Made by a program: the position numbers and the translations under genes | Shown here: piece after piece, positions 26,113 through 35,275 of the stretch | Layout: each line of letters starts with the position of its first letter | Position numbering within the stretch: the stretch's first letter is position 1 | Assembly (NCBI GenBank): GCA_036156195.1 | Contig: JAYZUZ010000018.1 | Span: 231,108 to 295,107, forward strand | DNA from: Abyssibacter sp036156195 | GTDB lineage: Bacteria > Pseudomonadota > Gammaproteobacteria > Nevskiales > OUC007 | DNA length: 64,000 nucleotides | Reading direction: 5' to 3' | The notes under the pieces: model-generated | What the model was told of the DNA's origin: nothing | What the model saw: the letters and a program-made list of their open reading frames with translations, nothing else | Databases searched by the model: none

Positions 26113-27048
26113 TTATGAGGCAAGCCGCGAGGCCTTGGCAGCAGTCGGAAATGGTACGGGCATCTTGGGATGGTGGGTGTCCACCAGCGGCGGCACATCG
26201 GGGTCTGCCAAGGCGTAGCCCTCCAACCAGTCGGTGACCCACTGGGGATCGCGCTCCCGGCGCGGGTTATGCCCCGGCAACGCTGCGCGGAACAGAAAAG
26301 GAAACACGTAGCTGACAAAGGCCCACATCCACCCGGCCAGTCGCATACGCGAACGGAAACTGCGCCAGAGCCCTTCCTTCCTGAGAATCACCCGGTACCC
26401 ACGCATGGCGAACCGCATGACATCAAAGGAGCCGTGAAAGACGCCCAGCATGCGAGCCAGCCCGTTCGTGAACGAGGGCTTGTAGAGCGCGCAGTACACA
26501 TCGTAGGCAACGCGCTTGTGCTCGGTTTCCTCGACCATGTGCCACAGCACAAACGACACGGCACGACTATCGGCGCCTGCGAACAACTTGACGCGCTCCT
26601 CGATCAACCACTTGGTTACGCCCAGGGTCATCGATTCAAAGCCCGCGGTATAGGCCATGCGCACGCGCAACGACCGCCGGGAGAGCCGTGCATAGGAGGC
26701 TTTCATCTGTTCCTCGATGGCCTCCAGTTCGGGATACCGTTTGCGCTTGAGTAAAGCGTTGAAGCGCCGGTGCGCCTGAAAATGATGCTGCTCCTGGGTA
26801 TTGAACGCCCGCCCTTGCTCCTTCAAGTCACCCTCGCGCAGCTGATCGACGGCGGCTCGCATAGTCCGAATCAGAAACGGCTCCAGATACGGCATGGTCA
26901 GGGATGCCCCATTGAGCATGGCCACCAGTTCGGGCTCCCCCGGTATCCATTGGGGGTCCAGATCCTCAGGAAACTGAAAGGGAATCTTGCGAGGCTTTGG
27001 GATGGTCTCTGCGGAGCATGCCTGGCCTCCGGTTGTCGTTGTTGTCAT
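26113..27048 (-). CDS. Predicted metal-dependent hydrolase (PF10118 type, diiron-like)
   Basis: 311 aa from the ATG at 27048, which follows CAGGAGACACGC; the frame stays open 288 bases upstream but that part is low-complexity and unsupported. Two metal-binding helices are visible: NTQEQHHFQAHRRFN and WHMVEETEHKRVAYDVY, the E..H pairs expected of a ferritin-like diiron site. There is a hydrophobic segment near WMWAFVSYVFPFLFRAA. Members of this group often sit beside lipid or hydrocarbon genes and TetR regulators; biochemical function is unproven. The upstream palindrome at 27198 could be its operator. It converges on the MddA-like gene. Confidence 0.72.
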   Translation of the reverse strand: MTTTTTGGQACSAETIPKPRKIPFQFPEDLDPQWIPGEPELVAMLNGASLTMPYLEPFLIRTMRAAVDQLREGDLKEQGRAFNTQEQHHFQAHRRFNALLKRKRYPELEAIEEQMKASYARLSRRSLRVRMAYTAGFESMTLGVTKWLIEERVKLFAGADSRAVSFVLWHMVEETEHKRVAYDVYCALYKPSFTNGLARMLGVFHGSFDVMRFAMRGYRVILRKEGLWRSFRSRMRLAGWMWAFVSYVFPFLFRAALPGHNPRRERDPQWVTDWLEGYALADPDVPPLVDTHHPKMPVPFPTAAKASRLAS

Positions 27049-27490
27049 GCGTGTCTCCTGCACATTCGCCATGACGCCGGTCGCGCCCGTCGGCCCGAAG
27101 GGGCTTCCCGGTCGTCGGGACCACAGTCCCTGCAGCGCCGTCGTCCGCTGCAAGGAGCGGACATCATCAACCCTTGATCGGGCTGCTGCACCCAAGATTA
27201 ACGGCGTTAATTTAATAGCGTCAAACTTTATGCGCCGAAGCCTTCGTGGATCATCGCATTGAGCAGACCGACGTTTTGCGCACCGAGCGCGGGCAAGATC
27301 AGTCCGAAGATCACCGACTCCACAATGGCCCCGCATGCGGGACGCAGGACAGCAGTCAGGCTGATACGGTCTCCGTCCGCCTTACAGTCCCGATGGACCA
27401 TAGGACCGTAAGACCGCCGGCACACAGACCGTGAATCGATCCTAAGCCGGCACTGAAGATCCGTGCGTCGATGAATCACAGGAGAAAAAA
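27049..27490. other. Intergenic region between the metal-hydrolase gene and tRNA-Pro
   Basis: This stretch of 442 bases holds the leader of the hydrolase gene, one sharp palindrome (27198-27210) in an AT-rich patch, and no convincing gene. The short open frames here lack ribosome sites and family resemblance. Confidence 0.5.
27198..27210. promoter_or_regulatory. Palindromic operator candidate TTAACG-G-CGTTAA
   Basis: A perfect 6-base inverted repeat around one base lies in an AT-rich island about 150 bases upstream of the hydrolase start. Nine bases to the right the minus strand reads TTGACG (27219-27224), a -35-like hexamer, so a repressor bound to the palindrome would cover the spacer or -10 region of a minus-strand promoter. 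No good -10 is visible, hence the modest score. Confidence 0.4.
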
Positions 27491-27567
27491 TGGTCGGGGC
27501 GGAGGGATTTGAACCCCCGACCCTCTGCTCCCAAAGCAGATGCGCTACCAGGCTGCGCTACGCCCCG
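27491..27567 (-). tRNA. tRNA-Pro (UGG)
   Basis: Read on the minus strand, a 77-nt cloverleaf: acceptor stem CGGGGCG/CGCCCCG, D-arm with AGCGCAGCCTGGTAGCGC, anticodon stem TCTGC/GCAGA enclosing loop TTTGGGA (anticodon TGG), T-arm with GGTTCAAATCC, discriminator A and encoded CCA. Confidence 0.96.
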
Positions 27568-27816
27568 ACGGTGACCACAAACGACACGCGACGCATGCGT
27601 TCGTGAACAGTCCAGAGCCTGACCATGCAGATCGGGCTCCGGCCCCGCGGCGGCTGGATTGATATCCGACCGGCGTCGCGGGCGGCGGATTGTAGCAGGT
27701 TCATCCGGCCATCGGTCAGTTAGCCGCGGCAGAGCCGGAAACCTGGCGATGCAGATAGCCGGGGCCACCGCCGACATGCGACAATTTTGTCTGCACCATC
27801 AGCCCCCGCCGACTGC

Positions 27817-28671
27817 ATGACAGCCCAATTAATTGACGGACGCGCGATTGCCGACCGCGTGCTGGATCGCGTTCGAAGCGCGCTGGAGGCCCGCGCAGCG
27901 GGCGCCCGCCCCTGCCTGGCCGTCGTGCTGGTAGGCGCCGACCCCGCCTCGCAAACCTATGTGGGCTCCAAGCGCCGCACCTGCGAAAAGCTCAACTTCG
28001 GGTCGGTCGGCCTGGATCTGCCTGCCGAGACCACGCAGGAAGAACTGCTCGCCCACATCGACAGGCTCAATGCAGATGCCTCGGTACACGGCATCCTGGT
28101 GCAACTGCCCCTGCCCGCGCACATCGACCCCACAGCCATCATCGAGCGCATCGACCCGATCAAGGATGTTGACGGTTTTCATCCCTACAACATCGGCCGC
28201 CTGGCCCAGCGGATTCCCGCACTGCGCCCCTGCACCCCGCTGGGGGTGATGACGCTACTGGAGGAAAGCGGCCTGTCGGTACGCGGCCAGCGTGCCGTGA
28301 TTGTCGGCGCATCCAACATTGTTGGCCGTCCGATGGCGATGGAACTACTACTTGCGGGCGCAACCGTCACCGTCACACACCGGTTTACCGAACGACTGGA
28401 TGAGGAAGTCGCACGCGGCGACCTGGTGATTGCCGCAGCCGGCAAGCCGGGCTTGGTGCGTGGCGAGTGGATCAAGCCGGGCGCCGTGGTCATCGACGTC
28501 GGCATCAACCGCCGTGACGATGGCAAGCTGGTCGGCGACGTCGAATTCGACGTGGCCCGTCAGCGGGCCGCCTGGATTACGCCGGTGCCGGGCGGTGTAG
28601 GCCCGATGACGGTTGCCATGCTCATGGCCAACACGCTCACCGCATTCGACATGCAGCAGCGCAGTCGCTAA
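27817..28671 (+). CDS. folD: Bifunctional methylenetetrahydrofolate dehydrogenase/cyclohydrolase
   Basis: 284 aa from the ATG at 27817; a TTG 30 bases upstream is possible but not needed. FolD interconverts 5,10-methylene- and 10-formyl-THF using NADP. Diagnostic segments are YVGSKRRTCEKL with the catalytic lysine, GILVQLPLP, DPIKDVDGFHP, the nucleotide-binding VIVGASNIVGRPM and the C-terminal TPVPGGVGPMTVAML. Length is normal. Its stop overlaps the stop of the convergent response-regulator gene by four bases. It belongs with glyA 12 kb away in one-carbon metabolism. Confidence 0.97.
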   Translation: MTAQLIDGRAIADRVLDRVRSALEARAAGARPCLAVVLVGADPASQTYVGSKRRTCEKLNFGSVGLDLPAETTQEELLAHIDRLNADASVHGILVQLPLPAHIDPTAIIERIDPIKDVDGFHPYNIGRLAQRIPALRPCTPLGVMTLLEESGLSVRGQRAVIVGASNIVGRPMAMELLLAGATVTVTHRFTERLDEEVARGDLVIAAAGKPGLVRGEWIKPGAVVIDVGINRRDDGKLVGDVEFDVARQRAAWITPVPGGVGPMTVAMLMANTLTAFDMQQRSR

Positions 28672-29657
28672 TCCTGCGCTGACGACGCGCCGGCGTCCGT
28701 GTCGATGCCCTTTTCCGTCTTGATGCGATTGAGCATGGCCTCATAAGCCAGTGCCACGCTGCGCAGGAACATATCGATCAGTTCCTGATCCGGCCGCGAC
28801 ATGGTGGCCGGCCCCGATACGTAAAGCAGGTGCTGCCCGCCCCCGGTGGACTCGAAATAGCCGGAGAAATGATCCGGTGTGACGATGTTGCGTTGCTTAC
28901 GCAACGCCAGCGTGAGGTTGTGGTAATCGAAATGCGCCAGCGCCTCGCGCGGATTCTGCCCGACCATGTCGGTAAATCGGCCGGTGGCCGCCACGATGCG
29001 CTCGTGCGTGCCCTCGCGCACCGTTGCGATACTCGAACTGACGTACAGCATATCGGCGGATTCGTAGATGAGCGCCGCCACCTGCTCCAGCACCCCCTGC
29101 ACAAACTGCTCGACCGACTCGGTCCGGAACAGGTTGGCTGAGGCCTGTACAACCTGCAGCAGACCGCGCCGGTTGGCCTCCAGTGCCAACAAATCGCGGT
29201 ACGAGCGCAGCGCGGTGTAGACCACCGTGAACAGCTTCTTCGCCGTGAGCTCGGTTTTTTCCTTGTAGTCGTTGATGTCGTAGCGGCGGATCACCTCACG
29301 TTCGGGCGCCTGGCCGGGCTGGCCAGTCCGCAGCACGATGCGCGCAAAGCGATTTTCGATCACGTTGCGGACAAAGTCCGCCACCTCCAGACCGGCGTGA
29401 TCCGTCTCCATGACCACGTCGAGAAGAATGACCGCAATATCGCGCCGCTCGCGGAGAACTTCACGGGCCTCGGCAGCAGAATGCGCGGATACAAACTCCA
29501 ACCCGCGCCCGGCAAACTCGAAGCCGCTCAGCGCAAGCTTGGTAACCGCATGCACTTCTTCTTCGTCGTCGACGATGAGCAGGGGCCACCGCAGGGCCTC
29601 GCCATTGCCATCCAGCGTTTCTTCGTCGTCTGCAAAAACCAGATCGTCGTTCATCAC
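28668..29657 (-). CDS. Response regulator with DUF3369 output domain
   Basis: 329 aa. Receiver domain at about 25-145 with acidic pocket VDDEEE, phosphoacceptor D80 (VILLDVVMETD), T111 and K132/K134 (DYKEKTE). Residues about 150-325 match DUF3369, a GAF-like module found after receivers in proteins that often end in HD-GYP; here there is no HD-GYP or DNA-binding domain, so the output is unclear. Its start overlaps the kinase stop by four bases (ATGA), so the pair is co-translated and almost surely cognate. Confidence 0.88.
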   Translation of the reverse strand: MMNDDLVFADDEETLDGNGEALRWPLLIVDDEEEVHAVTKLALSGFEFAGRGLEFVSAHSAAEAREVLRERRDIAVILLDVVMETDHAGLEVADFVRNVIENRFARIVLRTGQPGQAPEREVIRRYDINDYKEKTELTAKKLFTVVYTALRSYRDLLALEANRRGLLQVVQASANLFRTESVEQFVQGVLEQVAALIYESADMLYVSSSIATVREGTHERIVAATGRFTDMVGQNPREALAHFDYHNLTLALRKQRNIVTPDHFSGYFESTGGGQHLLYVSGPATMSRPDQELIDMFLRSVALAYEAMLNRIKTEKGIDTDAGASSAQD

Positions 29658-31264
29658 GGCGCCCCAGGAACGTATGGAAAATCAAAGGCGAAGCGTGTCC
29701 CCTCTCCGGGGGTGCTGTCGCAACTCACACGTCCATCCATGGCCTGCGTGGCAAGGTTATAAACAATATGCAGTCCAAGTCCGCTGCCTCCCTGGCCGCG
29801 ACGCGTGGTGAAGAATGGGTCGAAGATCTGTTTGACGTGATCCGGCGGAATTCCGCGCCCATCATCGGTAAATGTCATTAAAACGCGCTCTCCCTTTCGC
29901 TGCACAGTCAAGGTCATTCGTCCCGGCGTATCTTCGTCAAACGCATGCAACAGCGCATTCATGACCAGATTCGTCACAATCTGCGACCAGTTGCCAGGAT
30001 GACCGGACAGGATCAGTGCCTCCTCGCATTCGAACTCCAGCGTATGCGGTGTCTTTCGCAGATTGGGGGCAAGTGACAGCAGCACATCCTCAAGATAGGG
30101 CTTGACCTCGAAGCTGCGCAATTCATCGCTGGACTGGTCAACGGCGACCTGTTTGAAACCTTGAATCAGTTCAGCCGCCCGGCGCAGATTGCTCAGCAGA
30201 ATACCCGCGCTGTCGCTGGCAGTCTTGAGGTAGGCCTCCAGCTGTGAGCGGCGCAGCTGCCCGCCAACCATGGCTTCGGACAGCGACGAGGTCTGCTCCT
30301 GCAGATGACTGGCCGCTGTCACCCCGATGCCGATGGGCGTATTGATTTCATGGGCAACACCGGCCACCAGCCCCCCCAGCGAGGCGAGCTTTTCGGAGAC
30401 CAGCAACTGCTCGCGGGCAGCCTCCAGGCTCTCCTCGGCGCGCTTGCGCTCGGTGATGTCGCGGATCGCGCAGACCAGCATGGGCTCACCGTCTGACAGC
30501 ATCCGGCCGATGGACACCTCAAGCGGAAACTCCTCGCCGGTCTTGCGCAGGCCGACACCCTCGCGGTCACCCTGGTCTGCGTCACCTGTATTGCCGGCGA
30601 GCATGCCCTCGATCCGGCTGCGCACAATGGCCCGGCGATGTTCTGCGCTGAGGTCGACAATATTCATGCCGACCAGCTCGCTGGCCTCGTAGCCAAACAT
30701 GCGCACCATGGCCGGGTTGACGGTTTCGATCAGGCCACCGTCGCGCACGGTCACCAGACCGTCGGGGACTGCTGCGACAATGCTGCGGACAAGGTCTTCG
30801 GAGGCACGGCGCACGGCCTGCGATTCTTTGACCTCCTTGGCGCGACGCTCGATGGCGTAGCGAATGGTCCGCAGCAGTGCGTCGCCATCTTCGTAGTCGC
30901 CCTTAACGATGTAATCCTGCGCACCCTGCTGCAGGGCCGTCGTGGCAATGGTGTCGTTCTTGAGGCCGGTGAGCACGATGATGGCCGTCTCCGGCGCAAC
31001 CTCGGTGATGGCCGAAATATTGGCCAGTCCCTCGCCGTCGGGCAGGCCGAGGTCGAGCAACACGCAGTCCACGCGCTGCCGGGCCAGATAGTCCCGGGCT
31101 TCGGATAGCCGCACGACATGGCTCATGTCCAGGCCACGGGGAAACTCCGCCATCGAAAGAAATGTCTCGATCAGGCGGGCATCGAATTTGGAGTCCTCAA
31201 CCAGCAGCAGCCGCATGGGCTCGTCGCCGGATGTCGTCTCAAACGCTGTCACGTCGTTGCTCAA
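29654..31264 (-). CDS. Sensor histidine kinase with N-terminal receiver and PAS domain
   Basis: 536 aa, no membrane span, so cytosolic. Order: receiver (about 17-130; E23/D24, D71 in CVLLDLGLPDGEG, K121), PAS (about 155-270; TVNPAMVRMFGYEASELVG), a dimerisation/phosphotransfer segment with H305 in GVAHEINTPIG, and an ATP-binding domain (N box NLVMNALLHAF, G1 DDGRGIPPD, G2 GGSGLGLHIV). The AHEINTP type is common in kinases coupled to CheY-like inputs. The receiver at the front suggests it takes phosphate from, or is gated by, another system. Partner is the overlapping DUF3369 regulator. Confidence 0.9.
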   Translation of the reverse strand: MSNDVTAFETTSGDEPMRLLLVEDSKFDARLIETFLSMAEFPRGLDMSHVVRLSEARDYLARQRVDCVLLDLGLPDGEGLANISAITEVAPETAIIVLTGLKNDTIATTALQQGAQDYIVKGDYEDGDALLRTIRYAIERRAKEVKESQAVRRASEDLVRSIVAAVPDGLVTVRDGGLIETVNPAMVRMFGYEASELVGMNIVDLSAEHRRAIVRSRIEGMLAGNTGDADQGDREGVGLRKTGEEFPLEVSIGRMLSDGEPMLVCAIRDITERKRAEESLEAAREQLLVSEKLASLGGLVAGVAHEINTPIGIGVTAASHLQEQTSSLSEAMVGGQLRRSQLEAYLKTASDSAGILLSNLRRAAELIQGFKQVAVDQSSDELRSFEVKPYLEDVLLSLAPNLRKTPHTLEFECEEALILSGHPGNWSQIVTNLVMNALLHAFDEDTPGRMTLTVQRKGERVLMTFTDDGRGIPPDHVKQIFDPFFTTRRGQGGSGLGLHIVYNLATQAMDGRVSCDSTPGEGTRFAFDFPYVPGAP

Positions 31265-31323
31265 ATATCTCTCGCCATCGGCGGTCGGCGCTGCGCAGGC
31301 GCGCGATCTCAGTCGAATCGAAT

Positions 31324-32340
31324 CTATCCACGGGACGCCAGCAGGCGTTCAGGCTGGCTCCTTGCCTCACCCGGCGTCATGTCGAACCAGCGGCGAAACG
31401 CACGGTTGAATGCGGTCTGGTCCGAAAACCCAAGCATGAACGCCAACTCGGCGCCTGTCATCCCAGGTTCAGTAAACAATTCAAGCGCAAGCTGGCGGCG
31501 TGTGTCGTCCACCAGTCGGTTAAACGTCCACCCCTCGCCCGCCAAACGGCGCTGTAACGTGCGCGGCGCGACCTCCAGCGCGGCGGCGGCGGTGGCCAAC
31601 TGCGCATCGCCGGCTGTGAGATGGCGCCGCAGCCAGTGTCTGAGTTGACCTGCAGCGCCACGGGACTGCGCATATTCGGTGAGCAGACGTCGGGCGTAGC
31701 GATCCATCTGCTCCCGCAGGCCGGGGTCGGCCTGGGTCATCCGCAAACCAAGATAGCCAGCGGGAAACTCCAAGGCCGTCATGCCCGCATCAAAACAGAC
31801 CGGACACGCAAACAAGGCGTCGTGCGCGCGCCGGTCTGCCGGAGCACAATGCGGTAACAGCACGCGCGTGGGCGACAAGGCCTGACCGGTGATCCACCGC
31901 GCATAACTGACCCAGCCAGCCAGATTATGCTCAGCCAGTTGGCGTGTCGGTGGCTTGGACGTGACCCACATCAGGCGGAGCTGGCCATCCGGCAGCCCCT
32001 GCAGCTGCGCCTCGCCGATGTCCGCCACCAAACGCTGGTAGCGCAAGTGCCGCGTCAAGGCCTCACCCAGCGTCTCGCAGCTCATCACCACGTAACCCAG
32101 TACGCCGTAGTGTCCAGGCCGGATTGCCGAGCCCACTGCCAGCCCGAGATCCGGCGTGTCCAGCCACTCGGCAGCCACATCGAACAGGCGCGCAAACAGT
32201 CCCGCCTCAACGCGGCCTGCACTATTCGCCAATGCGTCGGGTGACACGCCTGCCGCATCCAGCACAGCATCCGGATTGCCGCCGACCTGTGCGACATAAT
32301 CCAGCACGGACTGGACATAACTCACCGCAACCGAGGCCAT
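31324..32340 (-). CDS. AraC-family transcriptional regulator (Arabinose_bd-type N-terminus)
   Basis: About 338 aa from the ATG at 32340; a GTG 24 bases further out is possible. The N-terminal 190 residues resemble the OruR/ArgR-like ligand domain (LDTPDLGLAVGSAIRPGHYG.LGY, SCETLGEAL). The C-terminal 100 residues carry two helix-turn-helix motifs (LEVAPRTLQRRLAGEG and AELAFMLGFSDQTAFNRAF) and the family-end segment FDMTPGEAR. Divergent from the SRPBCC/sterol-desaturase pair with 120 bases between, so that pair is its likely target. Confidence 0.88.
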   Translation of the reverse strand: MASVAVSYVQSVLDYVAQVGGNPDAVLDAAGVSPDALANSAGRVEAGLFARLFDVAAEWLDTPDLGLAVGSAIRPGHYGVLGYVVMSCETLGEALTRHLRYQRLVADIGEAQLQGLPDGQLRLMWVTSKPPTRQLAEHNLAGWVSYARWITGQALSPTRVLLPHCAPADRRAHDALFACPVCFDAGMTALEFPAGYLGLRMTQADPGLREQMDRYARRLLTEYAQSRGAAGQLRHWLRRHLTAGDAQLATAAAALEVAPRTLQRRLAGEGWTFNRLVDDTRRQLALELFTEPGMTGAELAFMLGFSDQTAFNRAFRRWFDMTPGEARSQPERLLASRG

Positions 32341-32460
32341 CAGCCGACGACGCCTGTGGCCCACGCCAAACGCCTGGCATCGCCGGCAAAGCCTGCGGCG
32401 CGCACGGTCAAGACGTTCGGGCTATGTTTAGCCAACAATCCGACCCAACAAGGAGACACC

Positions 32461-32886
32461 ATGCCCAAGCAACGCATCGCCATCACCCAGGATTTTCCCG
32501 CTTCGCGCGAGGCCGTGTTTGCTCATTTGACCGACCACAACAAGGTTGGCCCGATTCTCGGCGCCAAGATGGTGCGTATCAAGGATGGCGATGATGCACC
32601 CAACGGAGTGCATTCCGTGCGCAAGGTGTCCATCGGCCCGTTGTCCTTTGAGGAAACCGTTGTCCGCCATGAGCCGCCGTCGCGCATGGAATACACAGTC
32701 ACCACCAAGGCCCCGATCAAAAACCACCGCGGCATCATGCTGTTCGAAGACACCGCCGACGGCTGCCGCCTGCATTACGAAATCCTGTTCGACGGACGCC
32801 TGCCCTTCACCGGGGGGCTGATTCGCAAACAGCTGGACTCGGCCATCCGCAAGGGTCTGAGCCGCTACGCGAAGTCACTGAGCTAG
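32461..32886 (+). CDS. SRPBCC (START-like) family protein
   Basis: 141 aa beginning at an ATG preceded by AAGGAG. The pattern ITQDFPASREAVFAHLTDHNKV...ILGAKMVRI, the central SVRKVSIGPLSFEETVV and the C-terminal helix QLDSAIRKGLSRYAKSL fit the START/Bet v1-like fold that binds hydrophobic ligands in a cavity. It is 46 bases upstream of the sterol-desaturase-family gene, suggesting the two act on the same lipid. Ligand unknown. Confidence 0.8.
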   Translation: MPKQRIAITQDFPASREAVFAHLTDHNKVGPILGAKMVRIKDGDDAPNGVHSVRKVSIGPLSFEETVVRHEPPSRMEYTVTTKAPIKNHRGIMLFEDTADGCRLHYEILFDGRLPFTGGLIRKQLDSAIRKGLSRYAKSLS

Positions 32887-32932
32887 CTCGACCCGCCAGG
32901 CCAGTCGGACAGCTGCAATCCGGAGAGACATC

Positions 32933-33841
32933 ATGGAATCACTGATCCTGCTGGCCCTGGCCCCCATCTTCTACGGGTGCATGCTGTGGGAGGCGCTGTA
33001 CTGGCGCCGTCGCGGCGTTGCCCAGTACACCTGGCGCGACACCCTGTCGAACATGACCCTGGCGGGCATGCATCAGGTGGCGGACGGATTGGCCTGGCTG
33101 GTGCTTCTGGGCCTTTACACCGCGGTCTACCAGTTCCGCTTGTTCGACCTGGAGACAGGCGTGTGGACGGTAGCTGCCCTGTTCCTGGCCCAGGACTTTT
33201 TCTACTACTGGTTCCACCGTGTCAGCCACGGCATGCGCTGGATGTGGGCTTCGCATGTCACGCATCACTCATCCGAGCGCCTGAACCTCTCAACGGCCTT
33301 CCGGCAAAGCCTGACCTACCCCATCTCGGGCATGTGGGTGTTCTGGCTACCCCTGGCCTGGGTCGGGTTCGAACCGCAGTGGGTGGTGCTGGTCGTGGGC
33401 ATCAACCTGGGCTACCAGTTCTTCGTGCACACCGAAGCAGTGCGCAAACTCCCGCGCTGGGTGGAATTTGTGTTCAACACCCCCTCCCATCATCGCGTGC
33501 ACCACGCGCGCAATGCCGACTACGTGGACAGAAATTTCGGCGGCGTGCTCATCATCTGGGACCGCCTATTCGGCAGTTTTGTCGAAGAGCGGGACGACGA
33601 ACCCTGCGAGTACGGCATCACCCGGCGGCAGATCCGCACGCATAACCCCATCACGTTAACTTTCCAGGAATGGCGCTACATGCTGCACCAGGCCACGCGC
33701 CCCGGGCTCAGCCCGGGCGAGCGCCTGCGCTATCTCTGGGGCCACCCGGACTGGGAGGCCGACTCGCTCCGCGATCAGCCCAGCAGTGAGCCGACCCAGG
33801 CAATGGGCCAGCCGGTGAGCACCGTGAACAGGCCTGCGTAA
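32933..33841 (+). CDS. Sterol-desaturase/fatty-acid-hydroxylase family membrane protein
   Basis: 302 aa. Several membrane helices and the complete diiron histidine boxes: H95-H99 (HRVSH), H108-H112 (HVTHH) and H186-H191 (HHRVHH), plus H166. The family hydroxylates or desaturates lipid chains and sterols with O2. Substrate cannot be read from sequence. It follows an SRPBCC gene and lies opposite an AraC regulator. Its last 67 bases overlap the 3' end of the convergent pgpA, so the C-terminal tail (after about residue 280) may be poorly constrained. Confidence 0.87.
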   Translation: MESLILLALAPIFYGCMLWEALYWRRRGVAQYTWRDTLSNMTLAGMHQVADGLAWLVLLGLYTAVYQFRLFDLETGVWTVAALFLAQDFFYYWFHRVSHGMRWMWASHVTHHSSERLNLSTAFRQSLTYPISGMWVFWLPLAWVGFEPQWVVLVVGINLGYQFFVHTEAVRKLPRWVEFVFNTPSHHRVHHARNADYVDRNFGGVLIIWDRLFGSFVEERDDEPCEYGITRRQIRTHNPITLTFQEWRYMLHQATRPGLSPGERLRYLWGHPDWEADSLRDQPSSEPTQAMGQPVSTVNRPA

Positions 33842-34308
33842 ACGCCCGCCAATACGTCGTCCAGGACAATACCCGTGCCGCCACCGACATGGCGATCCAC
33901 CCAGCGGATCGGCCAGGGCTTGAGGATGTCGAAGAATCGGAACCAGACAAAGGTAATCACCGCCCAGACCCACACCGGCATCGGCGCAATCATCTGTGGA
34001 ATCGCCATGTTCAGCGGGATGAGCGCCAGCCACAGGCCAACGATTTCATCCCAGACGATGCCGGGCTCGTCATGCACCTTGAGCAGGCGCGCGCTGGCAC
34101 CGCAGATATAGAGACCGAATAGAAACGCCAGCACCACCACGGCCCAATACAGCTCGCGGGGCAACCAGCCGATCACGCCATACAACAGCAGCCCCACCAG
34201 ACTGCCGAACGTCCCTGGCGCCACCGGTGACAGGCCGCTGCCGAACCCGAACGCCCAGAAGTGCACGGGGGTGGTCAGGATGAGTCGATGGGGCGGACGT
34301 GGAGTCAT
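33775..34308 (-). CDS. pgpA: Phosphatidylglycerophosphatase A
   Basis: 177 aa, integral membrane. Family segments are FGFGSGLSPVAPGTFGSL at the start, the catalytic-region HDEPGIVWDEIVGLW, RFFDILKPWPIRWVD and GTGIVLDDVLAGVYAG. It dephosphorylates phosphatidylglycerol phosphate in phospholipid synthesis. Last gene of the rib-nusB-thiL run, 19 bases after thiL, the normal gammaproteobacterial order. Confidence 0.95.
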   Translation of the reverse strand: MTPRPPHRLILTTPVHFWAFGFGSGLSPVAPGTFGSLVGLLLYGVIGWLPRELYWAVVVLAFLFGLYICGASARLLKVHDEPGIVWDEIVGLWLALIPLNMAIPQMIAPMPVWVWAVITFVWFRFFDILKPWPIRWVDRHVGGGTGIVLDDVLAGVYAGLFTVLTGWPIAWVGSLLG

Positions 34309-34327
34309 GAAAAGCGCTCGGACCGGG

Positions 34328-35275
34328 TTAGAAATGGCGGAAGCCGGAGGATACGGGATCCACTGCAGGTGCGTCGCCCTGCCAACTGAGCCCCTCGCCG
34401 TCGACGACGCGCCCGATACACACCGGCGACAGCCCTTGCTCGGCCCAGATCGCGATCAGGGTTTCTGACCGTGCTGGCGGTACCGCCACGAGCAATTCGT
34501 AGTCGTCGCCGCCCGTCCAAATCCAGGGGTCTGGGGAGGCCGACAAGGCCGAGGCCAGTACCTGCATGGCGGGTGTTGCGTTCAGCGCGTCCGCCCGCAG
34601 CTGCGCGCCTACTGCCGATGCCTTGAGCATGTGCCCCAGATCGGCCAGCAGACCATCGGACACATCGATGGCCGCGTGGGCCAGCCCGCGTGCGGCCCGG
34701 CCTGCGGCGCAGCGTGCGGTGGGTCGGTCCAGGCGCTGCAGCAAGCGCTCGTCCACGGGCAGCGCCTGGGACACGGCTGCCAACGCGGCGGCGGCCTCGC
34801 CCGTACTGCCCGTCAACCAGAGTTCGTCGCCGGACTGCGCGGCACAGCGCCGCAGAGGCGCGTCCAGCGTCTCACCCAGCGCGGTTACGCCAATGGTCAG
34901 CGGGCCTCGGGTCACGTCTCCGCCCACCAGCTCGGCGCCGACACTCTGGGCTGCCGCGCGGAATCCTTCGGCAAACGCCGCCACCCAGTTGTCGTCCGCC
35001 TCAGGGAGCGTCATCGCCAGCGTTAGCCAGCAAGGGGTCGCCCCCATGGCGGCCAGATCGCTGAGATTGACCATGGCGGCCTTCCAGCCAAGCGCCTCGG
35101 CAGGCACATCCGAGCGAAAATGACGCCCTGCCACCAGCGTATCGGTGGTGACCAGTAGCGTGGCGCCGGCGCTGGGAATGAGCGCAGCGGCGTCATCACC
35201 AATGCCAATGCTGACCTGGGCAGACTGCGCGGGGCGCGCGAAATGCCGGGCGATGAGCTCAAACTCGCCCGTCAC
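34328..35275 (-). CDS. thiL: Thiamine-monophosphate kinase
   Basis: 315 aa. Phosphorylates thiamine monophosphate to the pyrophosphate cofactor. Seen: FELIARHF at the start, IGIGDDAAAL (metal/ATP), TTDTLVAGRHF, MVNLSDLAAMGATP, GGDVTRGPLTIGVTALG and DVSDGLLADLGHML. Length is normal. The start overlaps the nusB stop by four bases. Confidence 0.96.
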   Translation of the reverse strand: MTGEFELIARHFARPAQSAQVSIGIGDDAAALIPSAGATLLVTTDTLVAGRHFRSDVPAEALGWKAAMVNLSDLAAMGATPCWLTLAMTLPEADDNWVAAFAEGFRAAAQSVGAELVGGDVTRGPLTIGVTALGETLDAPLRRCAAQSGDELWLTGSTGEAAAALAAVSQALPVDERLLQRLDRPTARCAAGRAARGLAHAAIDVSDGLLADLGHMLKASAVGAQLRADALNATPAMQVLASALSASPDPWIWTGGDDYELLVAVPPARSETLIAIWAEQGLSPVCIGRVVDGEGLSWQGDAPAVDPVSSGFRHF

